Source of the DNA: Zygnema cylindricum
Lineage: Eukaryota > Streptophyta > Zygnematophyceae > Zygnematales > Zygnemataceae
Direction: 5' to 3'
NCBI GenBank assembly: GCA_037447655.1
Contig: JBBHKE010003327.1
Span: forward strand, 1-64,000
DNA: 64,000 bases
Each line of letters opens with the position of its first letter. Position 1 is the stretch's first letter. Positions 21,201 through 33,958 of the stretch are shown piece after piece. The position numbers were made by a program, and so were the translations under genes. A model generated the notes under the pieces. The model did no database searches and was not told the origin of the DNA. It worked only from the letters and a program-made list of their open reading frames with translations.

Positions 21201-22590
21201 TGTCATCGCTGGAATACCCACCTACGACGAGAAACTGACAACGCTGCACAAAGTAGAATGACAACGCTGCACAAAGTAGAATGAAATAGTTCATGTCACT
21301 GTTGCAACTGCAGCCAGCGATGAGGCATGCTCGTCGCCTAATATCAATGGGTTTTTTTAATGTTTGTTTAATAAAGCTAAAAACAAAAAAATGTCCCCCC
21401 ATTCCTACATCATGTTTCCCATAGGTGAATGACAAACACACGGAAACACATTGAGCATGACGAAACCATCACCCTTACACACACGCATAGATTCTAGAAA
21501 CAAAATCGTGTTTGATAAATTGGTTGTATTATACATCATTTTGGCATACATGCTTCAAAATGAAGTGATTTTTTTTTTCAAAAACAATGATATTATAATA
21601 AGAGACACAATACGTGATGTATTACCCCCATAATATTGTATGATAACTCATTTTTCCTAAATCCTTACTGTAACATTAATAAGGGATCGATCTTGTTCAT
21701 AAACGGGTATTTAAAGGTCACGAATATAGAGTTATGAATTTGTTAGATGTCCGCGAAAGAATCGCACGATTTGGAGTGGTATTCTAAAAGCTAAAGCGAT
21801 TGGCGCGAGGTCAAAATAACAAATGAGTGTTCGTTATAGCAGGTTAAGGGTCAAATTAGTAGCGGAATTTTCGGCGTACGTTCGATAAAGTACTAATAGT
21901 CTTTTGGTACACATGATGTTTTCTTTCGTACGATTTTTAGTACAAAACGTCATAAGTCAAATTTTGTAAGTTACGTAGGTAGTTTCTTCTGTAAAATTTG
22001 TGACGTGGGAATGTGTGAAGCGGCGTTTCAATTCGCACGCACTTTTGCAATTAAATGTTATGTAGTGAAAGGTAGCATTTGATTGGTTAGAAATGCAACG
22101 TAGTTAGTCAGAGATTTTGCGCGTTTTTGCATTGGTCAATTTGTGTCTTAGATGATCAATAATTGACCCAGGTAAAAGCCTGTTCAACAAAGCGTTTACT
22201 CCGCCCTGCTGGTCCATGGGGATGATTGATAAATGGTGAAGTCCAAAAGAAAAGTAGGCATATTTTCTTTTGGAAAATTTTGTGGAAATTCTTGACGAAT
22301 CGTGGTCCTCGGCGAATAATACCAAATTAAAGCAATGGCATTTTGCACGGAAATCTCTTATTAAGTAAGTATTGTTTTAGTATTGATGAGATAAAATTGT
22401 TTAATAGTGGAGGGCAGTGAAAAATACTTTAAAGAAAGGGTTGAGCTTAGAGGGCAAGAGACCAAGCTAAATGTCATGTAGACAAAAGCTTCTTCTAGTT
22501 AAAATGTGATCTTTATGTGAATGATTTTAATGTGAATATGTGCATTTCAATGTATGGAATGTGTAGTTGAAATTAGTTGTAGTAATGGGA
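18252..22590. other. AT-rich sequence without recognised genes
   Basis: I found no convincing coding sequence; open frames are short and low-complexity. Visible details are a three-unit ~17-bp tandem around GCGTACGCA at 19600-19655, a poly-A run at 20088-20103, a 23-bp exact tandem duplication at 21237-21282, and several scattered CATCGCTGG / CCAGCGA pairs between 20950 and 21345 that hint at a decayed inverted-repeat transposon. Confidence 0.4.
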
Positions 22591-22621
22591 TTTTCAGAGA
22601 GGTGGGAAATCCTGTAACGTA

Positions 22622-22639
22622 TGGTATCAAAGCTTTGGT
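22622..22639 (+). promoter_or_regulatory. Primer binding site, tRNA-Met 3'-end type
   Basis: TGGTATCAAAGCTTTGGTT closely matches the common plant LTR primer site complementary to the 3' end of initiator tRNA-Met (TGGTATCAGAGC). It therefore marks the inner border of a 5' LTR. Confidence 0.8.
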
Positions 22640-23398
22640 TAGAAGCCAGATAGAAGCTTGCTCACCCGAAAATCGATTACCGTGACTGGTGAGGGTACTC
22701 TAACCCGTGTAGGTAGAACCACAATGTGAAGTGGTAGGGGATTGGAGGGAAACTAAGTGACCACACTCCTAATTGCCGTTGGTGAGATGTGGGGCGTGCT
22801 TAGGTCATAAGGACTCAGGCGGAGTAGGTAGTGTAGGCACCGCTGAATCTCACTCCAATTACCTAGAGGCCTAAAAAACATGCCTTCTCTTAGCGATGAT
22901 TCATGTGTAGAGGGAGAGCTAAAAGCCATGAAGGATGAGGATGTGAGGATTAGCGAGTAAAAGACCATGATGTAGTGGGAAACAGGGAATTTGCTAATGG
23001 AGGAGAAGGAAAGTAGAGTAATTTACTTCTTTAAGAGCAAAGGAGTCCAGAAATGACTCAAAACTTTGACGCTGAATTGTCGCTTTTGAGAGCTTTTAAA
23101 TTTTGATGTTGCAAAATTTATGGTTGAACCTTACCTTTGAGAGCTTTCAATTTTGCTATTGCAAAATTTGTGGGGAAATTTTTACCTTTCTGTTTCAATG
23201 TTTGGAAAATTGAGAAATTGAATTTCCACTAACTTACTTTTAATGTTTATTTGATTTCTCGGATTTTGATATCTTTAAAAAGATTTGTTAAGGAGAGGAA
23301 GTCTTTCATTAGAGGAATCTGAGGACTTCAAATATGCATCAAATTTATTTGGGATAATTATATCATATCTTTCTATTTGTTTGATTTAATTGTGTGAA

Positions 23399-24658
23399 AA
23401 TGGCAAATTCTTCATGGAAATGTGAAATGGAGAATACCTTGGATGTTTTGAAGAAAAGTACTCTGAAACTGGTTAAGAAATTTAATAATCATGCTGCTGT
23501 TGTGGATGAAACAATTTCTGAATTGAAGAGTGAATTGAAGATGTTAAGGAAAATGGGAATAATTCAAATCATAAATTTGATGAGCTAATTAATTGTATTC
23601 ACACCAGAAATAATGTTAATGACCAAAGAAGTGAGAGTAGTAAGAGAAATGTCAGGCTTAGAGGGGATGATAATGATAGACCTAAGAAGATAAGAGATTT
23701 AAAATTGTCAATCAGTGAGCCACCATCCTTTGATAGTAAGAAGATTGATGAGTATGACGCTTGGATTTTTCATATGGAGTATTATTTAGAATCTAGAAAT
23801 TGTGATCGTGATGATTACACTTTTTTTGTTGTTAGTTGTCAAAATGAGGATGCTTAGATTTGGTATTACACTCACAAAAGTTCTATTTTGATTCATAATA
23901 ATGCTGAATGAGAAGCTTTTAAACCCGCGATCAAATCACATTTCTTGTCTTTCACTTATAAATCCAGGATAGAAAAAAAGATGCTGAACTGTAAGCAAAC
24001 TGGATCTGTGAAGGATAACATTGTGGAATTCGAATCATCTAGCATTCATGTCATTGGTTTAATTGATGAAATGACAAAGTTGCATTTCTTAAACTATCTA
24101 GATCCTTTACTAAAATCGGAACCGAAACATCCAAAATTTAGTAATTTGAAGGAATTACGAATAAGTCATTGGAATTAGAGGATCACTTGGGGTAAAATCG
24201 GGAAACTCGATCACTCAGGGGTAATTTGAATGAAGTATCAGAATGGTGTGCGGAGGAATTTGTGGAAGAGGGTCTGAATGTGGGTTTGGTGAATAGGTAG
24301 AATATCTTAAGGGGAAATCAAAGGGGTAGACTCAGTGTTAATGCAGCAAACAAATTTAGCAATAGAGGGGGGTATATTAAGAGTCCTAAACCAAACATTA
24401 ATGCTCATAAACCTAATCTTACCATACCCACATCCACTATATGTTAAAAAAACGGTCACATGTCATAGAGCATTTGAGTGCGCACAATTAAAGATGATTA
24501 ACTGTTATAACTGTGGAGAGGAGGTACTTTTCAAGAGGGAGTGCACGAAACCCAAAAAGAAAGTCTTTTGTTTGAAATGCGGAGGTCCAGATAATTACGC
24601 TAAAGAATGTACAGATAAAGGTACTCTCAAAACAGTTGATGTCAATACAGGTCTTTAG
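23399..24658 (+). pseudogene. Gypsy Gag with degenerate zinc knuckles
   Basis: Fragments starting ATG at 23399 encode a coiled-coil-like N-terminus, then a retrotransposon Gag capsid (SEPPSFDSKKIDEYDAWIF near 23715, FLSFTYKSRIEKKM near 23945) and two CCHC-like knuckles at about 24500-24610. In both knuckles the His is replaced (GEEVLFKREC and GGPDNYAKEC). Several stops and frame breaks interrupt the reading. Confidence 0.7.
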
Positions 24659-24944
24659 GAAGATATTGCATTATACCTAGGTGAGCAGGAAGCCCAGGGG
24701 TGGAAACGGAAAAGACTAGCTAAAAGTCCTCAGCTAAGTTAACCTGATCCAAAAGTTTAAGAGTTTTCTCCGGAGGGCAAGTTAATGAATGGAAAAGCTA
24801 GGATAACAGAAGTTGTTATGATTCTCACTACACTGCATAGTTTGAAAAACCCTTCTGTTGAAATTCATTCTTAACAATAGACCCATGTTAGGACAGTTAA
24901 GTAACGATGACACCAGACATGTTTGATCATATTCGAGTCTTTAG

Positions 24945-25035
24945 TGGAAGAAAAACCATTGAGTTTAATGGTTGATTTAGGTGCTACACATAATTTTATT
25001 TCACATAAGTTTGTAGAGGAAAATTAAATTCCTAC
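24945..25035 (+). pseudogene. Gypsy protease active-site remnant
   Basis: A short frame reads LMVDLGATHNFISHKFV, matching the gypsy retropepsin signature D-S/T-G-A-T-H-N-F-I-S with the second residue changed to Leu. It is followed by a stop and then by the tandem repeat, which ends the element. Confidence 0.7.
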
Positions 25036-25044
25036 TGTCATAGC

Positions 25045-25420
25045 AGTTCTAATTTAATGTACAGTTATATATAAAGTACAGTTGTAATTTAAAGTTCATT
25101 CATAATTTAAAGTACAACTATAATTAAATGTACAGTTATAATGTAAAGTACAACTATAATTAAATGTACAGTTATAATGTAAAGTACAGTTATGATTTAA
25201 AGTTCAATTATGATTTAAAATGTAGTTATAATTAAAAGTATGGATATAATTTAAAGTATGGTAATAATTAAAAGTACAGCTATAATTAATAGTACAGTTA
25301 TAATTAAATGTATAGTTATAATTTAAAGTAGAGTTATGATTTAAAGTGTAGGTATAATTAAAAGTATGGGTATAATTTAAAGTATAGTTATAATTAAAAG
25401 TACCGTTATAATTTAAACTC
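25045..25420. repeat. AT-rich minisatellite, ~20-bp unit
   Basis: About nineteen imperfect copies of a 20-bp unit close to AATTTAAAGTACAGTTATAA. Units vary by substitutions (TACAACTATAAT, TATGGGTATAAT). No coding potential. Confidence 0.9.
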
Positions 25421-25939
25421 TACGAATGAGCCATAAAAAACGATGCAGTTTAGTGATTTTAGAAATTTTATTATAAGAGAGACCAAAAGGACAAATAATT
25501 TAGTGTTTTCGTAGTTTTGCAGTCATGGAGTTTTTGCAGTTAATAAATTAGCCACGTGTAATTGTGGTTATCCTATAATATGTCGCGTTACGTCGATTCA
25601 TCAAGATAGTTGGAAATTGCGACAGAATTAGAGTTAATATTTGTTGTGATACGTGTACATTCGTAACTTCGTCAACAGATCGCAACATTATTAGAGTTAA
25701 GACACCTTATTAAATTAAAATGACTCTAATAAAACCAACAAATTGCTACGTTTATTCAAGTTCAAAAGTACCTTTTTCACATGAAAATCAAACAGCGTAA
25801 CGGAAGTGATGTTTACATTTGAATTACAAGCGTAATACATTCGTTCATATGTGTTGATTTATAATTATTTTACTGCGCATAATTTACAAGTAACCTTTGA
25901 CGGTGGTCCAACGTAATTGACATTCAGCGCTACAAATAC

Positions 25940-26537
25940 TACACCGCGAATCGTTATTAGTGTCAAATTTTAATTTGTGTTGAGAAAAAATTATCGTTAT
26001 TAATGCTAATTAGGAATATAAAAATTTTCAAAATAAATATGTATTCTAGTTTTGGTGTTAATGTTTATTCGGGTGTTGCAAAAATAGGAATAATCCTTGT
26101 GCAATTGTATACAATAATTTATGTATCCGTCCAAAATATTAGAAATCGTACGCTGTCGCGAAATTTAAATATCTGTACATGTCAAACTAATTTACGGCAG
26201 CACTAATTTACGGCAGCTATGCGATCAGACTAATTTACGGCAGTTATGTGACCAGATTGAATCCCGTTTTTTCAGCGACAGTTCCTTTGCGTGCGCGTCT
26301 GATTTAATTCATTTTTTGTAAATTTTCACTTGAAAAGGTAGATTTATGTACGGTCTGACATCGACCGTACACCACACTATTTAGATCTTATTGTTCTTTC
26401 GTTCTTTACGCTATTTTGTACTGTACCTTAATTAACGTAAATGAAAAATTAAAATCATGTATACTATTTAAAAAAAAAAACCAAAATTTTAGGAACCCAA
26501 ATTAGAGTTATATACTCTAATAACGATTTGCGGTGTA
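25940..26537. mobile_element. MITE-like inverted-repeat element (TACACCG family)
   Basis: The left end TACACCGCGAATCGTTATTA and the right end TAATAACGATTTGCGGTGTA are inverted repeats over ~22 bp with two mismatches. The interior is AT-rich without an open frame. A further right-type end lies at about 26761-26780, and a related element is at 51874-52088. It is presumably moved in trans by an unknown transposase. Confidence 0.65.
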
Positions 26538-26780
26538 CTAACGTCATTATGACGTCAAAATGTATAAACTGTAAGTACTTGTACGTATACATAATTTAGT
26601 GTTCATATTTACAGCGCGGATAATTATTGCCGACATAACCCAATATAGAGTACTTAAATAAATTAGAGTGAAATTCCTTTTTGAAAAAGTTATATCACAC
26701 AAATTAGAGTTCATAACTCTTTTTTTTTTTTCTTTTTTTATTATAATTTTTTCTTTACTCTAATTACGATTCGCGGTGTA

Positions 26781-29755
26781 GTGTTTTGTGACATTATCAC
26801 GTCATGCTCACTTGTGACAACGTAGACGCTAACTTTTTTCCGATTATTCTCCCTCGACTTGCCATCAAAATATGTGCAAAAGTACTATGGTCAATGGAAT
26901 TATTTTTCAAAGCTCTTTCATTCCATCAATATTGTTGTGTTTCAATCTAGAAAGTGTGAGATGAAACTGATAACCCATGAATGAAAGAGGTCAAAGACCT
27001 TTGCAATTTGTTTCCGTACATGTACGTGACGGGCAATAAAAAAAATAGCTAGTACAATACAATACTGTACTCCCCCTCCTACTAAAATTTTCCTACTCGT
27101 GTGGCGCGTGCGTGGACCTTTTTCCATTCGTTGTGCCGACGCGGCCTCTTCAAATATTCTCCCCGAGCCGCGGCCCTTTGACTCGACCTGCCGACGCGGC
27201 ACCCAGCCCGATGGCAGGTCGGGCGAGTCTTTACAGATTTGTTTTCGTCGCATTTCGGGCGTGGACGACTGGACGGACCAGATTACGCCCGATGTGTAAC
27301 GGACTCGATTCAATGCTACTGTACGGTACTCATCCACTACGTGATAATATATTGTCCGCGTCGTTGTGCTTTTTTTTAGGATCGCCTTTTTGTTGAAGTA
27401 CAATTTTGGTTGTGTATATAATAAAATGTGCTTTTCTATGTTGTACCGTACTGCGCATGTCATTTTCAGTGCGGTTGTGGCTTCGCGTCTGTTCAACGTT
27501 GATTCATGTAATTTGTTTTGTTTGTGTACGGACGCCCTTGTTGTTATCGGATCACAATTTGTAATCATTGTATTTTTTTGTCTTGTAGGTTACCGACCCA
27601 TTATATCGTCGCTTTCGTCCTTCGCACTTATTCACTAATTATAGCTTTTTGGTATGGCGATGTGTACATTTACCATAACTGTTGTCGATTAGTGATTCTT
27701 TCATCATAGATCCCATGAACGTAATGTTACTTTTAGGGAATTGATCATCGCAGGGATTACTTTGGTTGCACGCAACCATGTGCCAGCTTGTCAAAGATAT
27801 AACAATTTAGGTACGCATGGGTACAACGTTTAGGTTAGATTTGGCTGTCATATAGGTTTGGACACCTTTGCATAGATGTCCAATTCGTGTAATACGCACG
27901 AAAAGACGCTCAAATAATTACCATTCGCATCGAACTATGTTGAAAAAATAGTAAAACAAGTACCCGGCTATATATCCGAACTATTTCGTACTTTTCCGTA
28001 CCGTGTCCGTCGATTTCATTACTATAAGGTTTTTTTGAGGGGGATTTCAAGTACACTTTCATACATACAACGAAGTTTAAAACGTAATGAAAGTAACGAA
28101 TACTACGTAAAAATAATTTAAAAGTTCACATACGTACGAATTGGACATCTATGCACGTTTGACTTGAGATATTGAAACAACTTTTTAGAATTTTTGATGA
28201 CAATTTTTTTTTGTTTGTGATTAAGCATGCTACCACAATCTGTCCTCAGAGGAAAAGGGAGTAAAAAACTTCTTATCATATCCGAACCTTGTATTTAAAA
28301 TTTCAAACAGAGATAGTTTGCGCAACACAAATATATTGTAGTTGTTGATATCATACACTAATTCCAGACAAGAAACTGCCCTTAAGAATAACTTGTGGGA
28401 TGTTATTGTTTCCATACCATTACAAGTAAATTAAATTCAGGAGCTTTTTCATTCATATGGTCAATAGTCATAACCTACACTACCCAGCCACCTCATATCT
28501 ACACTAAAATTGTGCACATATATTACTGAAGGAGACACGCGCGTGAGTGCCGATACACTAACGTATACTGTGGAAGAAGTGTTGATAACTCAATATTTAG
28601 CTAGAACAGTTAATGCAAGCCATATTTGAAATAAACACCCATATTATTAACTGTTCGAAATAGACTACTATGGTGTTGTGCTTATTGACACCGCGGCATA
28701 AAAACATATTTGGAGAATATCATTTTTTGTTTCTTGTACATCACTTTATTTTCCAACAACCTTACAAAAGAAATGGTAGACATGAAACCAACTACGTAAG
28801 TCATTGCAGTTCTGTTATGGCTGGTAGTATAAGACAATCTCCAACCATTTGCGATATCCTGGAGAGAAATCGACTTGGAAAAAGAAAATAGAAAAAAAAC
28901 TGGATAGATTCCTCATCCTCACCTTGATTATCGAAGGAAGAAAATCTGGAACAAGGCAACCATCCATAACCACTATAGAAGATAAAAGAAAGATGGGAGA
29001 TGACAACACTGTAATGCCACAAACGCAATTTAACGCAATTTTTTATGATAGGAAGGCGAGAAGACAAAAAAGAGAGAATTTCAAAGGTCCCTCCACTAAA
29101 ACAAAACACTTTTATGTATGGTGCACACTATCTTCTTTATCACAAGATTGCAAATTACGTTTTTGCGCTTCAATTATTGCCTTAAGACTATTTATGCAAC
29201 AATTACAATCGCTAGATTTAATAAGATTTACAAATGTATCTTGTAAATTTTTATTTTTTTAAACTTGGTAATAAAAGTTGATAAAAATTGAACAGAACCA
29301 AGTGAAGTGAATTAGCACATATTTCTAATCTTGATGCTTCTCTCTTTATTGAATTGTTAAAAGACTTCGAGCTTTTGGAAAAAAACACCATATACGCATG
29401 TGAAGCGTGTACTATATAATGGGTAACAATTTATAATGTTCCCAATTTTTTTCGCACATTAAAAATTATAAATAACACGGGCGATTGTTACTCTTTTAGA
29501 GATTTAAAAAAAAAACCTTTTGCAACAAAAAATATTACGGGTCTAAAACTGAATCCATGTGACAGATACATCATACATTTCAGTTTTTGTTCCCATGTAA
29601 ACAAATGGTTTAGCATCGTGCTTTCTTAATGAAGTCCTATTTATGTGACAAATAGTGTTCCTTTATTCCACATAACCTGGTGCAAAAAAATAATTTCTTT
29701 CCATTCACAAAAGCTTACAGTCATGGCCCAGTATGACTTAGTTCCATTTAGTCAG
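26781..29755. other. Unrecognised sequence with a GC-rich island
   Basis: Mostly AT-rich. A local GC- and CpG-rich island lies at about 27060-27330. A 208-codon minus-strand frame (27568-26942) crosses it but resembles no family I know and has no supporting splice structure. A 137-codon plus frame at 28849-29262 is also unrecognised. I would not call either a gene. Confidence 0.35.
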
Positions 29756-29759
29756 CTGA

Positions 29760-29917
29760 CGTCCTCTCCCTTTCCCTCCATCTCCCTCCTTTTCCCTCCC
29801 TCTCCCTCCTTCCCTCCCTCTCCCTACCTCTCCCTCCCTCTCCTTCCTTCCCTCCCTCTCCCCACCTTTCCCTCACCTCCTCTCCTCTCGCCCTCTCTCC
29901 CTCTCTCTTCCTCTCTG
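29760..29917. repeat. Polypyrimidine tract (TCCCTCCC-type)
   Basis: Low-complexity run of TCCCTC/CCCTCC units on the plus strand, ending just before the 5' LTR of the LARD-like element. Confidence 0.9.
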
Positions 29918-29928
29918 ACCATCAACTT

Positions 29929-30556
29929 TGTTGATTTTATTGGCGATTTTGGGCAATATCGGGTATCGTCGATTTTATATGACAGGTGTCACATCGCCAA
30001 TTTTGTGTGACCGACGTCACATCGTGGATCAGTACCATTTATACAAACGGATGTCAGGATTTGGACGACATGGAGTCATACCATTGTTACAATCATTCAG
30101 TTGTAAAACGTCAGATCCAAGTGAACAAGCATGTGTAGACATCATTTCATTGGACCACATTAGAGAGTGCATTATTTATACTGATTGCATTAGAATACAA
30201 ATAGGCACTCAGAAGAGACAAGAGACATCCTTCATCCATTAATGCAAGAATAACAGTTCTTAAATTGTCAAGTGAGACAAGGAATAGAATTTGTCTTTAT
30301 TAGAGAAAGTCTTTTGTAACACTGTCCTAAAAGAACCATTTATTAAAGCTACGGCTTTCCTACAATTCTATTTTGTATCTTTGCCTACTTTATCTGTTTG
30401 CTAATTATATCCCTCCCTAATCTTTCCTATCTCTCTTGTCCAAATACTTTGTGACTCCCTAAGCCCCTCTGCGTGTATTGACCTGTGGCTGGTCAAAGCT
30501 ATCCGTGATTACGATGAACTCTCCTCGTTAGTTCAGATGACTGACCTAGAGCGACA
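29929..30556 (+). repeat. 5' LTR of the LARD-like element (628 bp)
   Basis: Begins TGTTGATTTTA and ends GCGACA. It aligns without gaps in length to 42398-43025. The target duplication AACTT lies directly to its left. Confidence 0.9.
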
Positions 30557-30571
30557 GGTTATGGGCCCACC
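30557..30571 (+). promoter_or_regulatory. Primer binding site, half-tRNA(iMet) type
   Basis: GGTTATGGGCCCACC starts directly after the LTR end, identical to the site in copia-1. It matches the complement of the initiator tRNA-Met anticodon arm. Confidence 0.75.
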
Positions 30572-30687
30572 CATATGGGGCCCAAAGGAGTTCGGAATTC
30601 TGGAACAAGAGAGCGACGGCAATCCCGACACCGCTGTGAGTAGAGGAGGAGAACTGGGTAGATCTGCAACGAAAATACGAACAGAAG

Positions 30688-31070
30688 GTGACGAGAGAAG
30701 GTGCAACAGGTCAGACTCACGCATTGGATGCGAGTGAAGGGGGAGACTTGGAGAATAAACTCCAAGGACTCAGGGAAAAGCTAGACAAGACACCTGTGAA
30801 ACCAACCATGGTAGAAAAAACTAGACTGCTACGGAGACTCTCACACACACCATACGATGAAACGATGTCAATGTCAGAAAATATTTCCCACTACTCTGAA
30901 AACCTAGCCAAGGTTGAATTAGTAGAAATTAACCTTCCTACACAAACGAAAATCTCAATGTTTCTCATGTCACTTCCCCATATATTCGAACCGGTTCTCA
31001 CCTCATTAGAGAGCCTTAGATAAGAGTAGTTGAAGTGGGAGGACGTGATTAAGATGCTGATCACTGCAGT
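30688..31070 (+). pseudogene. Gag-like fragment of the LARD-like element
   Basis: The frame from 30688 to 31023 encodes a copia/UBN2-type Gag segment: SENISHYSENLAKVELV, then LPTQTKISMFLMSLPHIFEP and LTSLESL, followed after stops by LKWEDVIKMLI. In copia Gag, the leucine-rich MFLMSLPxxFEP and LTWEDVI-like segments occupy these positions. It is too short for a full Gag and no knuckle follows. Confidence 0.6.
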
Positions 31071-31984
31071 AGGCTCCACCGAGGTGGTGATGCCCGGAAA
31101 GGCCTCCAAGAAGGAGCCTGACATCAAAGGGAAGAGTGGTCAGAAGTCTGATCAACTAGGTGATAGGGTAGAGACAAAGAAGACAAGTCAGAACCCAAAT
31201 CACATGGATTCTGCATGCAAAGCAAGCATCCAGATCACAAGCGGAGACGATCAAAGTAGAGAGGAGAGAGGTAGATCGGATGACGGCAAAAGAGAGGATA
31301 ACCAAGAAAGAAAGACCTCTTATGACCTCATCACAGACCACACTCCAGACTGCACCATGATCCCCAACGCAAGCCTCCCCCTGCCAACAGATGCCAAAGA
31401 AGGAGAAGGTCTGCCTCGATGGCAGAAAGGAGACTGCACCAGGATCCCGAACGCAAGCCTCCCCCCGCCAACAAATGCCAAAGAAGGAGAAGGTCTGCCT
31501 CGATGGCAGAAAAGAGGAGAGCACGAACTTACCGAGTTTGGGGAGCCATCCGAGGAGATTCTCCGAGAGAATCAGCAAAGAGAGACTAATACAATCTCCT
31601 CTTTGCAGGAAACCCAAGAGGAGTCGCCAATGCACCCTGCCGCATGCAACGTCAATACATCTGCAGATCCCGAAGTTCAAAGCACCAACGGATGGGACGC
31701 CATCCTGCCAAAGACAAAGGAAGCAATCACTAAGGACGAGGAAGTGATCAGAAATAACGACAAGTACGACAACGAAGTTGAGATCCCTCACACAGAGAAC
31801 CGAAGCGACAAACAGGTGTGCTACGCTGTTAGATCAACAAAGGTTGCAACGACAACGACAGGGAACAATCATGGCTCATGCAAGACGAGCACCAACGGCT
31901 CAAAGATGAGCACTCACAGAAACAAAGACAACAAAATGTAGGAACTTTCACGTCAGAGGGAGACAATAGAGAGCCTCTCACCTC
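31071..31984 (+). other. Purine-rich interior of the LARD-like element, left part
   Basis: A 303-codon frame (31030-31941) is rich in Lys, Glu, Asp, Asn and Thr. It contains a ~63-bp tandem duplication at about 31370-31505 (AKEGEGLPRWQK twice). The plus strand here is strongly purine-biased, which by itself yields such frames. I do not claim a functional protein. Confidence 0.45.
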
Positions 31985-31989
31985 AGGAG
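31985..31989. repeat. Target site duplication of copia-4 (AGGAG), left
   Basis: AGGAG precedes TGTTG of the left LTR and is repeated at 39328-39332 after CAACA of the right LTR. Confidence 0.9.
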
Positions 31990-32829
31990 TGTTGTTTTGG
32001 AAAGCTTTAGTCCTCTCTATGCCTCGAGTGTGAGGGAGAGAGAGTTTCACGACTTAGCATATGTTTGGTTGTAAGTTCGTTTCATTAAACACCAGAATTG
32101 ATGTTCAACTAGATCGGTATGGAGTAAACATTTGTATACACTCCCGAGGCTCAAGTCACTACAAGAAAGAAGACACTCCAGAATATCCGATTGTTTGTGG
32201 ATAGATACACTTCAGGATAAAATGGCACATGGAGATTTGTCTACGGTGCCGAATGTGATATGTACGCGGCTGAGGGAGACCGCCGACAAATGGTGGTCCG
32301 TGTGAACCACATACACGACAAATGACGTGGCATATAGAATCCTACTCCTTTGTAAATATCTAGTTAAGTAGATTTTTGTCTTTGTGTGGTTAGTTGATTA
32401 GTAAAGGAATCTTTTTGTTTGACGTACCTTGTTCGGTTTGAGCCGCAGGTATTTATTTTACGGCTGGTATGCCTCCGTACTTTCAGCAGCATAGGCTTCG
32501 GTGTATATTAGTAGGACTTAGATAACTTTGAAGGTATGAACATTTTGTAGTCAAAAACTGTACAACCTGTTTTTGGCATTTTCATCTGTGAATATCTCAC
32601 AGATCTGTTGGCAGAATTACTTGTAATTTTGTGTGTATGTTTATCCTAATATTATCAACACTGTGGTAGATTTTCAGAGATATATTGTCTCTGGATTGGG
32701 TTTTATCAACTGTTGAAGTTGCTGTTTTTCAGACCAGTTTTTGTGAAAGTTTCTTGCTTGGTTTGGTTCCGAGATGACTACACCGGCATCCTCATCGTCT
32801 TCGGTTCCGGCTGTTGTCTCAGAACAACA
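31990..32829 (+). repeat. 5' LTR of copia-4 (840 bp)
   Basis: TGTTGTTTTGG at the start, GAACAACA at the end. It ends in a short Ser/Pro coding-like stretch after an ATG that is shared by both LTRs. It matches 38471-39327. Confidence 0.9.
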
Positions 32830-32860
32830 AGACTTACTCAGAAGGAAGCAATAGGTAATA

Positions 32861-33894
32861 TGCAATTTTGTGTCCTCCATTGGACTACAGAATACATGCA
32901 GCCTCTAGATAGTTATTAACTAGCCCACTTTAAGCCACACCCACTGCTGCCCAAGTAATCAGGCTGGCAATATGTATGCAACCCTGTGCAGCCTAGACTC
33001 CCTTGAGTCCGTAGGAAAAAGAATCTTTGAAAACGCCCAACCACGCGATAAATTATGAGGCAGTAAAATTGCCAATTTGTACAAACTCTCAAAGGGAGAG
33101 GTGACTACCTACCAAAGTTTTCTAAGTCCTGATTCCCTCTAATAACTTCTATCTACTGAAGTACAGACCAATCAGATTACTGTATTGTACCAAAAAGTAC
33201 TACTGCCGGTGTACCTTTTGTACGGCCTATGTACGACAAGGCTATTAAGCGGACGCGTGTTTGCTTTTTACTCGTCCGTACATTCCTCGGAATTCCTATG
33301 ACCGAATGTCATCTCTCCACGTGGCTCCAGGTCATGCCACGTCACAAAACGCCAAGGTGACCACTCCGGTATTTCGGCGATGATGTGCGCCGTTGGATTC
33401 GCAATGAGACGCAATCGTAGCCGTTATAAATACTTGCGGGATATTTGTTTTGTTGCCAAAAACATACGTGGTATTCGTTTTTGAAATGATGTCGTACTTC
33501 GTATTTTAATAAAATTGTATCTATGCACGCTGTATCCAGTTTTAGTTAAATGAATTTGTTCATTTCTAAATGTATATATATCTATCACATACTATAGCAT
33601 TTAGCATTGGTCCTAGTATAATAGGATAAAACTGACCGTTGTCGGTCAACCTGACGACCGGTAGGTACCGGGATCAAATCCCGGGTGCGTCATGTATATT
33701 TTTAGAGTAACCTACTAAAAATAACTGCCTGTTGGACTAGGGCAGCCATGGATCAACCACCCTCTCTATCTTTCAGTGACTAAAACAAGTATGGGGGGTA
33801 GAGAGAGGAGGTGGAGGCAGGCTGTCTGTCCTTTTTCTTTTTATACTAACATATTAAACCTAGAAAATACTCTAGAAATCTATCAATTTCAACA
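32861..33894 (-). repeat. 3' LTR of copia-3 (1034 bp)
   Basis: Same family as the copia-1 LTR: TGTTGAAA start, CTAGAGTATTTTCTAGG, the GACTCCCTTGAGTC palindrome near 32998 and, antisense, a tRNA-like T-arm with a perfect CCGGG-loop-CCCGG stem at about 33669-33686. Confidence 0.85.
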
Positions 33895-33958
33895 CTCCCC
33901 TTATTTTCTAGTCTAATTTTAATTTTTCTTTCAACCTGCATTTTTCCTGACAATATTT

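Larger units (their letters stand above)
22622..25035 (+). mobile_element. Decayed gypsy retrotransposon, 5' half
   Basis: A primer site at 22622, then Gag, zinc knuckles and a protease motif in order on the plus strand, cut off at about 25035 by the AT minisatellite. The 5' LTR must lie just upstream of 22622 but has no partner in the window, so its start is not defined. Many stops show an old insertion unrelated to the methyltransferase gypsy element. Confidence 0.75.

Noticed and set aside
26942-27568. 208-codon minus-strand ORF
   Set aside because: No recognisable domain, no splice partners, and it crosses a compositional boundary; it is most likely chance.
31030-31941. A 303-codon Lys/Glu-rich protein as a host gene
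   Set aside because: It lies inside the LARD-like element on a purine-biased strand that produces such frames by composition alone.
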